In this document: positions 1-8,485 of the stretch, piece by piece | Layout: each line of letters opens with the position of its first letter | Position numbering within the stretch: the stretch's first letter is position 1 | Source of the DNA: Bosea sp. Tri-49 | GTDB taxonomy: Bacteria; Pseudomonadota; Alphaproteobacteria; Rhizobiales; Beijerinckiaceae | Assembly: GCF_003952665.1 (NCBI RefSeq) | Contig: NZ_CP017946.1 | Span: 4,793,001 to 4,857,000 of the forward strand | Length of the DNA stretch: 64,000 nt | Direction of reading: 5' to 3' | Translations under genes and position numbers: made by a program | The notes under the pieces: model-generated | What the model saw: only the letters and a program-made list of their open reading frames with translations | The model's database searches: none | What the model was told of the DNA's origin: nothing

Positions 1-5
1 CACGA

Positions 6-869
6 TTGCAGCAGGAGATCGCCGAGCGGATTCTTCGCATGGTCCGCGAGGATGGGCTCGAAGCGGGCGCCTGGCTCAACGAGAACAGCGCGGCGCGGCG
101 CCTCAACGTCTCGCGCACGCCAGTGCGGGCCGCGATAGATCATCTCGCCCGGCAGGGGCTGGTGCGCCGGCATCCGAACAAGGGCGTCGAGCTGCTCAGC
201 GCGCCCGAAGCGTCTGCCGACCCCGGCGCGAGCACCGATGCGACCGAGTTTACCATGGTCAAGGTGGCGCAGGACCGCCATGGCGGGCGCCTGCCCGACG
301 AGATCTCCGAGCTCGAACTGATGCGGCGCTATGAGCTCGGCCGGCCAGAGGTGCAGCGCCTGATGGCGCGGCTCGCCGATCTCGACATGGTCGAGCGCAA
401 GCGCGGCTATGGCTGGCGTTTCCTGCATGAGGCGCGCGATCAGTCGGCCCATGACGAGCGCTACCGCTTCCGCCTGCTCATCGAGCCGATGGTCTTCCTC
501 GAGCCCGGCTTTTCGCTCGACCAAGACTGGATCGACGAGATGCGGGCCCGGCACGAGCTGACCTTGTCGCTGCCCTGGAAGGAAAGCTCGGCGATCGGCT
601 TCTACGAGATGAACGCCGATTTCCACGAGGGACTGGCGGCGGCCTCGGGCAACCGCTTCATCCACTCCGCCATACGCCGGCAGAACCAGATGCGCCGGCT
701 CTCCAACTATGACTGGACCTATGGCTATGAGCGCGTCGTGGTGAACAGTCGCGAGCACTTGCAGATGCTCGCGACGATTGAGGCCGGCGACTATCAGCTC
801 GCCAGCGCCCTGATGCGCAGCCATCTCCAGCGCGCGATGCAGCTGCGCCGGCCGGATGGGCTTGACTGA
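6..869 (+). CDS. GntR/FCD-family regulator with two winged-helix domains (5' end may lie outside window)
   Basis: This is a DNA-binding repressor or activator of the GntR superfamily, cytoplasmic. Residues about 1-60 form a GntR winged helix (SRTPVRAAIDHL recognition region). Residues about 97-140 look like a second winged helix (ISELELMRRYELGRPEVQRL, then a KRGYGWRF wing). Residues about 154-280 form an FCD ligand domain with probable metal ligands in DFH (205-207), His251 and His273. The visible start is a TTG at base 6 and the frame is open to the window edge, so the true start may be upstream. It lies 77 bp before the aminotransferase on the same strand and could control it. The ligand is unknown. 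The double-wHTH layout is uncommon among FCD proteins. Confidence 0.85.
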   Translation: MQQEIAERILRMVREDGLEAGAWLNENSAARRLNVSRTPVRAAIDHLARQGLVRRHPNKGVELLSAPEASADPGASTDATEFTMVKVAQDRHGGRLPDEISELELMRRYELGRPEVQRLMARLADLDMVERKRGYGWRFLHEARDQSAHDERYRFRLLIEPMVFLEPGFSLDQDWIDEMRARHELTLSLPWKESSAIGFYEMNADFHEGLAAASGNRFIHSAIRRQNQMRRLSNYDWTYGYERVVVNSREHLQMLATIEAGDYQLASALMRSHLQRAMQLRRPDGLD

Positions 870-891
870 GATTGCTCGGCAATCCCACTAT

Positions 892-915
892 TGTCTTTTG
901 AGATTAAGAAAGACA
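892..915. promoter_or_regulatory. Inverted repeat upstream of the aminotransferase, possible operator
   Basis: TGTCTTT (892-898) and AAAGACA (909-915) are perfect inverted arms with a 10-nt spacer, ending 31 bp before the aminotransferase ATG. A second short palindrome, GATTGC-TCG-GCAATC, lies at 870-884 just after the regulator stop. The position suits an operator for the adjacent GntR protein; this is inference. Confidence 0.35.
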
Positions 916-946
916 TCATGTGGCGATCTAGAGCGAGGACCCGCCG

Positions 947-2287
947 ATGACTGCGCATGCATTTACCGCCGAAAGCCGCCGTGACAACGCTCCCGACGCG
1001 TTCTGGATGCCGTTCACGCCGATGCGCGCCTTCCGCCAGGCGCCACTCTTGTTCGAGCGGGCCGAGGGCATGCACTACATCACGCCGGACGGGCGGCGCG
1101 TGCTCGACGGTATGGCCGGGCTCTGGTGCGTCAATGCCGGGCATGGTCAGACCAGGATCACCGAAGCGATCCGCGAGGCCGCCGGCCGGCTCGACTTCGT
1201 CTCCTCCTTCAAGATGAGCCACCCGGGCGCGCAGAATTATGCGGCGCGGCTTTGCGACTTCGCGCCTGAGGGCATCGACCATGTCTTCTTCGTCAATTCC
1301 GGCTCGGAAGCGGTCGACACTGCGCTGAAGATCGCGCGCGCCTATCATCAGGCTCGCGGCCAAGCCGGGCGCACGAAGTTGATCGGCCGGGCCAAGGGCT
1401 ATCACGGCATGGGCTGGGGCGGGCTCTCGGTGTCCGGCATCGGCCGGCACAAGGCCGCCTTCGGGCCGCTCTTGCCCGATGTTGCGCATCTGCCGCTGCC
1501 TTACGATCGCGCCAGCATGGCGTTCTCGCGCGGGCGGCCGGACGGCGGTCTCGCTGCGGCCGAGGCACTGGAGAGCTTGCTGCAGATCCACGATCCCGCG
1601 ACGGTTGCAGCCGTGATCGTCGAGCCGGTTACGGGCTCGGGCGGGGTCTATCCGCCGCCGCTCGGTTATCTCGAACGCTTGCGCGCGATCTGCGACCGGC
1701 ACGGCATCCTCCTGATCTTCGACGAGGTCATCACCGGCTTTGGCCGGCTGGGCAGCCCTTTCGCGGCACAGGCCTATGGCGTCAGCCCCGACCTGATGAG
1801 CTGCGCCAAGGGCATGACCAATGGCGCGGTGCCGATGGGCGGCGTGCTCGTTGCCGGCCACGTCTACGAGGCTTTCATGGCCGGCCCGCCCGAGGCGATC
1901 GAACTGCTGCACGGCTACACCTATTCGGCCCACCCGCTCGCCTGCGCCGCCGGTCTCGCGACGCTCGACGTCTTCGCCGAGCAGGACATCTTGGGGCAAG
2001 TCGCCAAGGTGCTGCCGCTCTGGGAGGAGCGGGCGCACCGGCTGAAGGGCTCGGCCCATGTCGTCGACATCCGCACCGCCGGCCTGCTCTGTGCGATCGA
2101 CCTCGCGCCGCGCCCGGGCGCCGATGGCGCAAGGGGCGGGGAGGCCAACACGCTCTGCCTCGACGCCGGCGTGCTGATCCGCAATGCCGGCGACACGCTG
2201 GTGCTGTCGCCGCCGCTGCTGATCGCGCCTGCCGAGATCGAGGAGATCTTCGCCGCGATCGAGCAGGCGCTGGGGCAGATCGACTAG
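947..2287 (+). CDS. Class III PLP-dependent aminotransferase (omega-amino acid:pyruvate type)
   Basis: This cytoplasmic PLP enzyme transfers an amino group from an omega-amino acid or amine to a keto acid such as pyruvate. At 446 aa it has the usual length of the beta-alanine/pyruvate aminotransferase group. Visible class III features are NSGSEAVDTALK (about 117-128) for phosphate binding, FDEVITGFGR (258-267) with the PLP-ring Asp259, and Lys288 in SCAKGMTNG as the probable Schiff-base lysine. HPLACAAG follows in the C-terminal half. The ATG at 947 is the first good start after the regulator. The substrate cannot be fixed from sequence. The GntR gene upstream is the likely local regulator. 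Confidence 0.9.
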   Translation: MTAHAFTAESRRDNAPDAFWMPFTPMRAFRQAPLLFERAEGMHYITPDGRRVLDGMAGLWCVNAGHGQTRITEAIREAAGRLDFVSSFKMSHPGAQNYAARLCDFAPEGIDHVFFVNSGSEAVDTALKIARAYHQARGQAGRTKLIGRAKGYHGMGWGGLSVSGIGRHKAAFGPLLPDVAHLPLPYDRASMAFSRGRPDGGLAAAEALESLLQIHDPATVAAVIVEPVTGSGGVYPPPLGYLERLRAICDRHGILLIFDEVITGFGRLGSPFAAQAYGVSPDLMSCAKGMTNGAVPMGGVLVAGHVYEAFMAGPPEAIELLHGYTYSAHPLACAAGLATLDVFAEQDILGQVAKVLPLWEERAHRLKGSAHVVDIRTAGLLCAIDLAPRPGADGARGGEANTLCLDAGVLIRNAGDTLVLSPPLLIAPAEIEEIFAAIEQALGQID

Positions 2288-2288
2288 A

Positions 2289-2687
2289 TCAACTGGAAGC
2301 GGTCAGCGAGAAGCCCTCGTCGATCCAGCCGGTGACGCCGCCGATCAGCAGCTTGACCGGCAGGCCGAGGCGCGAGAGCCGGACCGCGGCGCGGTTGGCG
2401 CCGTTGCAATGCGGGCCGGCGCAATAGACCACGAAGGTCTTGCCCTCCGGCTGCTCGGCCATTCTGGACGCGGTCATCTTGCCATGCGGGATGTTGATCG
2501 CGCCGTCGATATGGCCCTCTGCGTAGAGCGCGGGCGAGCGCACGTCGACGAGGACGAAGTCGCGGTCATTCGCCTTCAGCGCCTCATGAGTATCCCAGCA
2601 ATCGGTCTCGAAGGACAGCATCGCCTCGAAATGGGCGCGGGCGATGTGCGAGGGAGCGGCGGGGATTTCGGTGACTGCAGTGGCCAT
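2289..2687 (-). CDS. Rhodanese-like sulfurtransferase domain protein
   Basis: A 132-aa single-domain rhodanese. It carries the DVRSPALYAEGHIDGAINIPHG signature (about residues 48-69) and an active-site loop YCAGPHCNGANRA (about 88-100). The frame stays open upstream to 3209, but the ATG at 2687 fits the domain start and leaves a short divergent promoter region before the AraC-type gene. Small rhodaneses of this type commonly sit beside FtrA-like regulators, as here, and are thought to act in sulfur transfer or stress. The acceptor is unknown. The gene ends just after the aminotransferase stop, so the two converge. Confidence 0.85.
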   Translation of the reverse strand: MATAVTEIPAAPSHIARAHFEAMLSFETDCWDTHEALKANDRDFVLVDVRSPALYAEGHIDGAINIPHGKMTASRMAEQPEGKTFVVYCAGPHCNGANRAAVRLSRLGLPVKLLIGGVTGWIDEGFSLTASS

Positions 2688-2749
2688 GGCGATCCTCTTG
2701 GGCTTGCGATGGCGACAGGGGTAGCGGCCGGCGGTGATTTGCGGCAGTA

Positions 2750-2780
2750 GCGGAAATGACAATGTCTGGCAGGTTTCCGC
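2750..2780. promoter_or_regulatory. Inverted repeat in the rhodanese/ftrA divergent promoter
   Basis: GCGGAAA (2750-2756) and TTTCCGC (2774-2780) are perfect inverted arms with 17 nt between them. They lie in the 96-bp space between the two divergent starts and abut the AraC-type start codon. A regulator binding site is plausible. Confidence 0.35.
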
Positions 2781-2783
2781 CAA

Positions 2784-3761
2784 ATGCATGTTGACGCTGG
2801 AATGGACCGTCTCGCTACGCCGCACGAGGTTGTCGCTATCGCCTATGACGGTTTGTGCACCTTCGAGTTCGGCATCGTCGTCGAGGCCTTCGCCTTGCCG
2901 CGGCCGGAGTTCGACTTTCCCTGGTACCGCTTCCGCGTCGCCGCTGCCGAGCGGCCGATCCGCGCCATGGGCGGCTTCTCGCTGCAGGTCGATGCCGGCC
3001 TGGAGATCCTTAGCGAAGCCCAGACCATCGTCATCCCCGGCTGGCGCAATCGCGACGAGCCGCCGTCGTCTGCGCTGGTCGAGGCGCTGCAAGCGGCGCA
3101 CCGGCGTGGGGCACGTCTGCTCTCGATCTGCTCCGGTGCCTTCGTGCTGGCGGCGGCCGGCCTGCTCGACGGGCGGCGGGCAACGACCCATTGGCGGCAC
3201 GCGCCGCATCTCGCCTCCGCCTGCCCGGGCGCGACGCTGGTCGATGATGTGCTCTATGTCGAGGATGAAGGCGTCGTCACCTCAGCCGGCAGCAGTGCCG
3301 GCATCGACGCCTGCCTGCACCTGATTCGGGCCGATCATGGCGCGAGGATCGCCAATATCGTCGCACGCCGGCTGGTGATGCCGCCGCATCGCGATGGCGG
3401 TCAGGCGCAATATGTCGAGGCGCCGATCCAGGCGAGGCCCGGCCGCTCGATCGCCGCGGTGCTCGACTGGGCGCGCGAGCGCGTGGCAGAGCCCTTGGAG
3501 ATCGGCGCGATGGCGCGTCATGCCGGCCTCAGCGAGCGCACCTTCCTGCGCCGTTTCCGTGATGGCACCGGCGTGACGCCGCTGAAATGGCTCAGGCGCG
3601 AGCGCATCGGCCGAGCGATGAAGCTGCTCGAGGAGAGCGATATGGTGCTCGCCGATATCGGCGCCGCCTGCGGCTTCGCCTCGCCGGAGAGCTTCCGCAA
3701 GGCCTTCTTCGAGATCGCCCGGACGTCGCCGGCAGCCTACCGCAACCGCTTCAGGCGGTAG
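2784..3761 (+). CDS. ftrA: GlxA/FtrA-type AraC-family transcriptional regulator
   Basis: A 325-aa regulator with an N-terminal DJ-1/PfpI (glutamine-amidotransferase-like) ligand domain at about residues 15-185 and a C-terminal AraC double helix-turn-helix at about 225-322. The nucleophile-elbow region reads LLSICSGAFVLAAAGLL, typical of GlxA/FtrA proteins. The HTH region shows LSERTFLRRFRDGTGVTPLKWL and CGFASPESFRKAFF. Either the ATG at 2784 or the ATG at 2802 could be used; neither has a strong ribosome-binding site, and the palindrome ending at 2780 makes the later start attractive. It is divergent from the rhodanese gene, the arrangement usually seen for FtrA. Confidence 0.85.
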   Translation: MHVDAGMDRLATPHEVVAIAYDGLCTFEFGIVVEAFALPRPEFDFPWYRFRVAAAERPIRAMGGFSLQVDAGLEILSEAQTIVIPGWRNRDEPPSSALVEALQAAHRRGARLLSICSGAFVLAAAGLLDGRRATTHWRHAPHLASACPGATLVDDVLYVEDEGVVTSAGSSAGIDACLHLIRADHGARIANIVARRLVMPPHRDGGQAQYVEAPIQARPGRSIAAVLDWARERVAEPLEIGAMARHAGLSERTFLRRFRDGTGVTPLKWLRRERIGRAMKLLEESDMVLADIGAACGFASPESFRKAFFEIARTSPAAYRNRFRR

Positions 3762-3768
3762 GCTGCCT

Positions 3769-5013
3769 TCAGGCCCACTCGCCCTTGCGGAAAACCGCAA
3801 CGCGGCTGCCGTCGGGCTTGATGCCGTCGATGTCGACCTCGCCGGAGCCGATCATCCAGTCGATATGGATCAGGCTGCGGTTGCCGCCCTGCGCCGCGAT
3901 CTGCTCGGGTGTCAGCTTGGTGCCGTCGATGAAGCACTTCGAATAGCACTGGCCGAGCGCGATGTGGCAGGAGGCGTTCTCGTCGAAGAGCGTGTTGTAG
4001 AACAGGATGCCGCTCTGCGAGATCGGCGAGGAGTGCGGCACCAGCGCGACTTCGCCGAGCCGGCGCGCTCCCTCGTCGGTGTCGAGCACCTTGTTCAGCA
4101 CCTCTTCGCCGCGGCTCGCCTTGGCCTCGACGATCGCCCCAGCCTCGAAGCGAACCTGGATGTTGTCGATCAGCGTGCCCTGATAGGAGAGCGGCTTGGT
4201 CGAGGAGACATGGCCCTCGACACGGCGGGCATGCGGGGTGGTGAAGACCTCCTCGGTCGGGATGTTGGCGTTGCAGGTGATGCCGTTCTTGGCAGTCGAG
4301 GCGCCGCCTTCCCAATCATGCCCGTCGGCGAGGCCGATGGTGAGGTTCGTGCCTGGCCCGGTGAAACGCAGCGCAGAAAAGCGCTGGCCGTTCAGCCATT
4401 TGGTCCGCTGCGCCAAAGCGGCGTTGTGCTGCGCCCAGGCCGCGATCGGATCGTCGCGATCGACGCGCGATGCGGCGAAGATCGCCTCGGCGAGCCGGGC
4501 GACCGCTACCTCCTCGGCATCGCCCGGGAAGACTTGGCTCGCCCAGGCCGCGCCGGGATAGGAAACGATGTTCCAGTTGATGTCGAAATTGGCGATCTTC
4601 TCCAGCGCCGGCTGGTAGGCAATCGAGTTCGCCTTGTTGGCGCGCGCCACCTTGGCCGGGTCCTGCTCGGCGAGCAGCATCGGATTGTCGCCGACGATGG
4701 CGAGGCGGGCGGTGTTGGCCGAAAAAGCCTTGCCGACGCCCTCATAGAGCCAGGACGGAGCGCGGTCGAAGCTGGCATCCTGGCCGAAGCGATAGCGCGC
4801 CAGCGTCAGCGCCTCGTCAGAGAGGATGGGCGTGACGAGGCCAGCGCCGGCCTTGTAGGCCTGCTCGGCGATGCGCCGGACCAGCGGCAGCGCCGCGACC
4901 GGGGCGGTCAGGAACAGGTCCTGGCCCGGCTGCAGGTTGAGGCCGACCTTGATCGCGACCTCGGCCAACCGATCGAGCTTGTTGGCGTCGATGCCGGAGA
5001 CGTGCTTGTTCAT
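3769..5013 (-). CDS. M29-family metallo-aminopeptidase
   Basis: A 414-aa cytoplasmic aminopeptidase of MEROPS family M29 (AmpS/AmpT/PepS type), which removes N-terminal residues using two metal ions. Candidate ligands match the family pattern: the acidic pair in NIPTEEVFT (about 250-258), Glu321 in GEVALV, His350 in CHIALG, and HIDWMIG with His383 and Asp385. Length is normal. The ATG at 5013 is followed directly by a conserved-looking N-terminus. The gene lies downstream of the flavin reductase on the same strand with an 88-bp gap, so it may be co-transcribed or independent. It converges on the AraC-type gene with 7 bp between stops. It could process peptides imported by the nearby Opp/Dpp transporters. 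Confidence 0.9.
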   Translation of the reverse strand: MNKHVSGIDANKLDRLAEVAIKVGLNLQPGQDLFLTAPVAALPLVRRIAEQAYKAGAGLVTPILSDEALTLARYRFGQDASFDRAPSWLYEGVGKAFSANTARLAIVGDNPMLLAEQDPAKVARANKANSIAYQPALEKIANFDINWNIVSYPGAAWASQVFPGDAEEVAVARLAEAIFAASRVDRDDPIAAWAQHNAALAQRTKWLNGQRFSALRFTGPGTNLTIGLADGHDWEGGASTAKNGITCNANIPTEEVFTTPHARRVEGHVSSTKPLSYQGTLIDNIQVRFEAGAIVEAKASRGEEVLNKVLDTDEGARRLGEVALVPHSSPISQSGILFYNTLFDENASCHIALGQCYSKCFIDGTKLTPEQIAAQGGNRSLIHIDWMIGSGEVDIDGIKPDGSRVAVFRKGEWA

Positions 5014-5101
5014 GGGGCCTCGTCGAACTGATTTTACGAGGCCGCATTGCTGGCGGAAATCCTGTCCGGGTCAACCGCTCCTGAGCAGACGACGCATTCG
5101 C

Positions 5102-5806
5102 TCAGCGCCGGGCGGGCCGGGTACGTCGCGCCCTGGAGCGATCGCCGCGCCAATCGGCGACCGACATGGTCGGCAGGTCGAAATAGTCGCGCGTTGTGGC
5201 GTAGCCATGCCCCCCCATGCGGCCGATCGCGTCGAGCGCGACCGGGTCGACATAGTGCTTCACCTTATCGACCGTGTCGGCGCGGAAATGGGCGTAGACG
5301 ACTTCGCCCAGGATGATCTCGCGCGAATTGCCGATGCCGAGCGTGGTGTGGTGGCGACACTCGAAGGCGGCCGGCGCCTCGCCGATCCAGGGGCAGGGCA
5401 CCTTGACGCCGGGCATGGCGGTAAGGCCGGCCTCGGCGAGCTCGTCCGTGCCGGGCTCGAATGGCACGGCGCACGCGTTCATGCCATCGAGCAGCGCGTC
5501 GGAGACGATGTTGACGGTGAAGGCGAGGCTCTCGCGGACATTGCGGCCAGTGTCCTTTTGCCCGCCGGTCTGGCGGTACTCGATGCCGAGCGCCAGGATC
5601 GCCGGATCGGCCGAAAGGCAGTTGAAGAAGGAGAACGGCGCTGCGTTGACGATGCCGTTGGCATCGATCGTCGTCACCAGCGCGATCGGGCGCGGCACCA
5701 CCGCGCCGATCAGGAGCTTGTAGCGCTCGCGCGGGGTCAACGCAGCGAAGTCGAAGGTGACGATCTCGGCGGCGGCCGGCCGGTCCTGCGTCAGCGTCTG
5801 GGTCAC
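5102..5806 (-). CDS. Flavin reductase-like flavoprotein (DIM6/NTAB family)
   Basis: A 234-aa FMN-binding split-barrel protein of the flavin reductase-like group. The core AVVPRPIALVTTIDANGIVNAAPFSFFN (about residues 35-62) is the classic FMN-binding motif of the family, and TGRNVRESLAFTVNIV follows. Such proteins either supply reduced flavin to a monooxygenase or act as flavoenzymes themselves. No partner oxygenase is seen in the window. The start overlaps the end of the upstream GntR gene by 4 bp, so the two are translationally coupled. Together they are divergent from the transporter/amidohydrolase operon, which suggests a role in the same catabolic pathway. Confidence 0.85.
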   Translation of the reverse strand: MTQTLTQDRPAAAEIVTFDFAALTPRERYKLLIGAVVPRPIALVTTIDANGIVNAAPFSFFNCLSADPAILALGIEYRQTGGQKDTGRNVRESLAFTVNIVSDALLDGMNACAVPFEPGTDELAEAGLTAMPGVKVPCPWIGEAPAAFECRHHTTLGIGNSREIILGEVVYAHFRADTVDKVKHYVDPVALDAIGRMGGHGYATTRDYFDLPTMSVADWRGDRSRARRTRPARR

Positions 5807-6564
5807 GATGGGGTCAATCCTTCACTCAAGGCATAGGGCGCGAGCACGTCGCGGATATCGCGCTCAGCGCGGGGCGCGAGCAGAGCGCGTGTGACGACGG
5901 ACTGCAGGTGGTGGTCCATCAGCGCGGCGGCGCGGGCAGCGTCACCAGCGCGCAGCGCCTCGATCAATTGGCGATGCTCGGAGACGGCGCATTCGGAGGA
6001 GTGCGGCCGGCCGTAGATGGCGAGGATCAGCGAGCAGCGTGACGATGCTTCCTGGACATAGCGCAGGAGCAGGGCGTTGCCGGTCATCTCGGCGAGCTTG
6101 ATATGGAATTCGCCGGAAAGACGGATCGATTCAGGCCCATCCTGCCCGTGCGCCTTTTCCTCGAGCCGGACATGAGCCTCGAGCTCGGTGGCCTGCGCCG
6201 CGGTCAGCCGCCCCGCCAGGTTCTCGGCGACGAGCCGTTCCAGCCCGCGGCGGACATCGAAGACGTCGCGCGCCTCCTCGAGCGTCGGATAGGCGACATT
6301 GGCGCCACGATTGGGCTTGAGCTCGACCAGCCCTTCGACGGCGAGCCGCCCGAAGGCCTCGCGCACAAGGGTCCGGCTGACGCCGAGCTGCTCGCCGATC
6401 GAATCCTCGGGGAGCTTCATGCCCGGCTTCAGCGCCTGCTCGATGATGGCGCGCCGCAACGCCTTGTAGACCGCTTGCGCGCGCGGCACCGGCCCGCGTG
6501 TCTCGGTCTCCTTGCCATTGGTCATCGGCATCTTCGCTCGGGATGGACGGGTCGGGCGCGGCAT
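5803..6564 (-). CDS. GntR/FCD-family transcriptional regulator
   Basis: A FadR-type regulator of 253 aa. The winged helix is at about residues 28-95, including LPEDSIGEQLGVSRTLVREAFGRLAVEGLVELKPNRG. The FCD domain at about 105-235 keeps the EFHIKLAEMTGN metal-site segment and HRQLIEAL and DHHLQSV histidines. The annotated ATG at 6564 has no clear ribosome-binding site; internal ATGs at 6531 and 6525 are equally possible. It is coupled to the flavin reductase and divergent from the SBP gene. A strong palindrome lies in the shared promoter (6595-6623), so it probably represses both directions until an imported compound or its product binds. Confidence 0.88.
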   Translation of the reverse strand: MPRPTRPSRAKMPMTNGKETETRGPVPRAQAVYKALRRAIIEQALKPGMKLPEDSIGEQLGVSRTLVREAFGRLAVEGLVELKPNRGANVAYPTLEEARDVFDVRRGLERLVAENLAGRLTAAQATELEAHVRLEEKAHGQDGPESIRLSGEFHIKLAEMTGNALLLRYVQEASSRCSLILAIYGRPHSSECAVSEHRQLIEALRAGDAARAAALMDHHLQSVVTRALLAPRAERDIRDVLAPYALSEGLTPS

Positions 6565-6594
6565 CGGCTGAGTTTCGGCTTGTCTTCAATAATC

Positions 6595-6623
6595 GCATAC
6601 AATACGGTGCTTGTATCGTATGC
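6595..6623. promoter_or_regulatory. Palindromic operator candidate for the divergent GntR regulator
   Basis: GCATACAATAC (6595-6605) and GTATCGTATGC (6613-6623) are inverted arms with one mismatch and a 7-nt spacer. GTAT/ATAC half-sites are typical of FCD-type GntR operators. The site is the only strong palindrome between the GntR gene and the SBP gene, and it sits where it could block both promoters. Confidence 0.6.
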
Positions 6624-6749
6624 AAGTTTGCTCAATGATCGCACACGAGATGGCGCGGAAAGCGCCACGATGATCACAGAGGCGGCAACTGAACGGTATT
6701 CCCCGGCGCGCGAAGCGGGCCGGCGGCAAGCAAAAAAGGGGAGTGTTCG

Positions 6750-8318
6750 ATGAAGAAGGCCTGGTTGCTGGCGGCCGTCGCCGCTTTCGCATTGAACGGC
6801 GCGGTCGAGGCGAAGACGCTGAAATGGGGCTCGGCGCGCGAGATCGCCTCGCTCGATCCCTACTCCTTCGGCGAGACCTTCACGCTCTCGGTCCTGAACC
6901 ATGTCTATGAGGGGCTGGTGCGCTATACCGGCGATCTCAAGATCGAGCCGGCTTTGGCGGAATCCTGGGAGACTGTGACGCCGACGACCTGGCGCTTCAA
7001 GCTGCGCCAAGGTGTCAAGTTCCACAACGGCAATCCGTTCACGGCCGACGACGTCATCGCCTCGCTCCAGCGCGTCACCCACGACACCTCGCCGCTCAAG
7101 GGCAACCTTCCCGCCTATAAGAGCTCAAAGAAGATCGACGACTACACCGTCGAAATCGAGGTCAACGGTCCCTATCCGTTGCTGCTCAACGACCTCACCA
7201 ACATCTTCGTCTTCGACAAGGAGTGGATGGAGGCGAACAACTCGCTGCTCCCCACCGATTCCGGCAAGGGCGTGAAGGGCTACGCCACCGACAATGCCAA
7301 CGGCACCGGTCCGTTCAAGGTCGAGAGCCGGCGCGCCGACTCCAAGACGATCTTCGCCAAGAATCCAAGCTGGTGGGACAAGCCGCAGCACAACATCGAT
7401 GTGATCGAGTTCATCCCGATCACCTCGTCCTCGACCCGCGTCGCGGCGATGCTCTCCGGCGAGATCGACTTCACCAATGTCGCGCCGCTGCAGGACCTGC
7501 CGCGCCTCACGGCCTCGAGCGAGGTCAAGGTGCTGCAGACCAACGAACTTCGCTCGGTCTTCTTCGCCTTCAACCTGACCGACAAGCTGGTCGAGAGCGA
7601 CGTCAAAGACAAGAACCCCTTCAAGGACATCAAGGTGCGCGAGGCGCTCTATCGCGCCATCGACATCGACGCGGTGCAGAAGCGGGCGATGCGCGGCCTC
7701 TCGCGCAACACCGGTGCGCTCGTCGCGCCGGCGATCCCCGGCTACGAGCCGTCGCAGGACCAGCGCCTGCCTTTCGACCTCAACGGCGCCAAGAAGCTGC
7801 TCGCCGATGCCGGCTATCCGAACGGCTTCTCCTTTGTGATGAACTGCCAGAGCGACTCGCTCGTCAACGAAGAGGAATTCTGCCAGGCGGTCGCGGCGAT
7901 GTGGTCGCGCGCTGGCCTGAAGCCGAACCTCAGCCTCGCGCCGCGCAGCCAGCAGGCGCCGAAGCGGGTGAAGGGCGATTTCGACCTGATCTCCTTCGGC
8001 TGGGCCAATGAGCCGATGATCGACGCCTATTCGCTGCTGGTGCAGGTGCTGCGCTCGAAGAGCGGCACGGGCGGCGTCTTCAACTGGGGCAATTGGGGCG
8101 ACTCGCGCATCGATGCGCTGACCGACAAGGCCGGTGTCGAGCTCGATACGCCAAAGCGCATCGAGATGATGAAGGAGGCGCTGAAGATCGCCAAGGCCGA
8201 GCACCTCTTCATCCCGCTGCACCAGCAGCCGATGGCCTGGGCGATGCGCAACACCATGGCCTCGACGGTCCAGGCTTCGGACAACAAGCCGCGCCTGTGG
8301 CTGACCATGATGAAGTGA
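6750..8318 (+). CDS. ABC transporter substrate-binding protein, family 5 (Opp/Dpp type)
   Basis: A 522-aa periplasmic solute-binding protein of the peptide/nickel/opine (SBP_bac_5) family. The N-terminus MKKAWLLAAVAAFALNGAVEA is a Sec signal peptide with cleavage near residue 21. Family signatures include SLDPYSFGETFTLSVLNHVYEGLV and TWRFKLRQGVKFHNGNPFTADDV. The ATG at 6750 follows a GGGGAG ribosome-binding site. It is the first gene of an operon with two permeases, two amidohydrolases and two ATPases. The substrate is probably an N-containing compound that the amidohydrolases attack; this is inference from context. Confidence 0.92.
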   Translation: MKKAWLLAAVAAFALNGAVEAKTLKWGSAREIASLDPYSFGETFTLSVLNHVYEGLVRYTGDLKIEPALAESWETVTPTTWRFKLRQGVKFHNGNPFTADDVIASLQRVTHDTSPLKGNLPAYKSSKKIDDYTVEIEVNGPYPLLLNDLTNIFVFDKEWMEANNSLLPTDSGKGVKGYATDNANGTGPFKVESRRADSKTIFAKNPSWWDKPQHNIDVIEFIPITSSSTRVAAMLSGEIDFTNVAPLQDLPRLTASSEVKVLQTNELRSVFFAFNLTDKLVESDVKDKNPFKDIKVREALYRAIDIDAVQKRAMRGLSRNTGALVAPAIPGYEPSQDQRLPFDLNGAKKLLADAGYPNGFSFVMNCQSDSLVNEEEFCQAVAAMWSRAGLKPNLSLAPRSQQAPKRVKGDFDLISFGWANEPMIDAYSLLVQVLRSKSGTGGVFNWGNWGDSRIDALTDKAGVELDTPKRIEMMKEALKIAKAEHLFIPLHQQPMAWAMRNTMASTVQASDNKPRLWLTMMK

Positions 8319-8325
8319 TCTGCCT

Positions 8326-8455
8326 GTCATTCCGGGGCGTGCCGCAGGCGCGAACCCGGAACCCACGACCGGGCGAGCGGCCGCGATCGCCGCTCTGACT
8401 CATCTCACCCAGTCATGGGTTCCGGGTTCTTCGCTGCGCGAAGCCCCGGAATGAC
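8326..8455. repeat. Nested palindromic intergenic repeat, copy 1
   Basis: GTCATTCCGGGGC (8326-8338) is perfectly inverted at 8443-8455, and an inner 14-bp arm GAACCCGGAACCCA (8352-8365) is inverted at 8416-8429. The whole element can fold into a long hairpin. The same outer and inner sequences recur at 15109-15318, so this is a dispersed repeat family. It separates the SBP gene from the first permease inside what looks like one operon, so it may dampen downstream expression or stabilise the SBP message. Confidence 0.8.
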
Positions 8456-8485
8456 GTCAAGACCTTCGGCAGCGGAGTTTCCCCA

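Noticed and set aside
794..2059. Long open frame on the minus strand (421 codons) opposite the aminotransferase
   Set aside because: It mirrors the codon bias of the strongly supported PLP enzyme on the other strand, has no recognisable domain, and is rich in Arg/Gly/Ala typical of GC-rich shadow frames.
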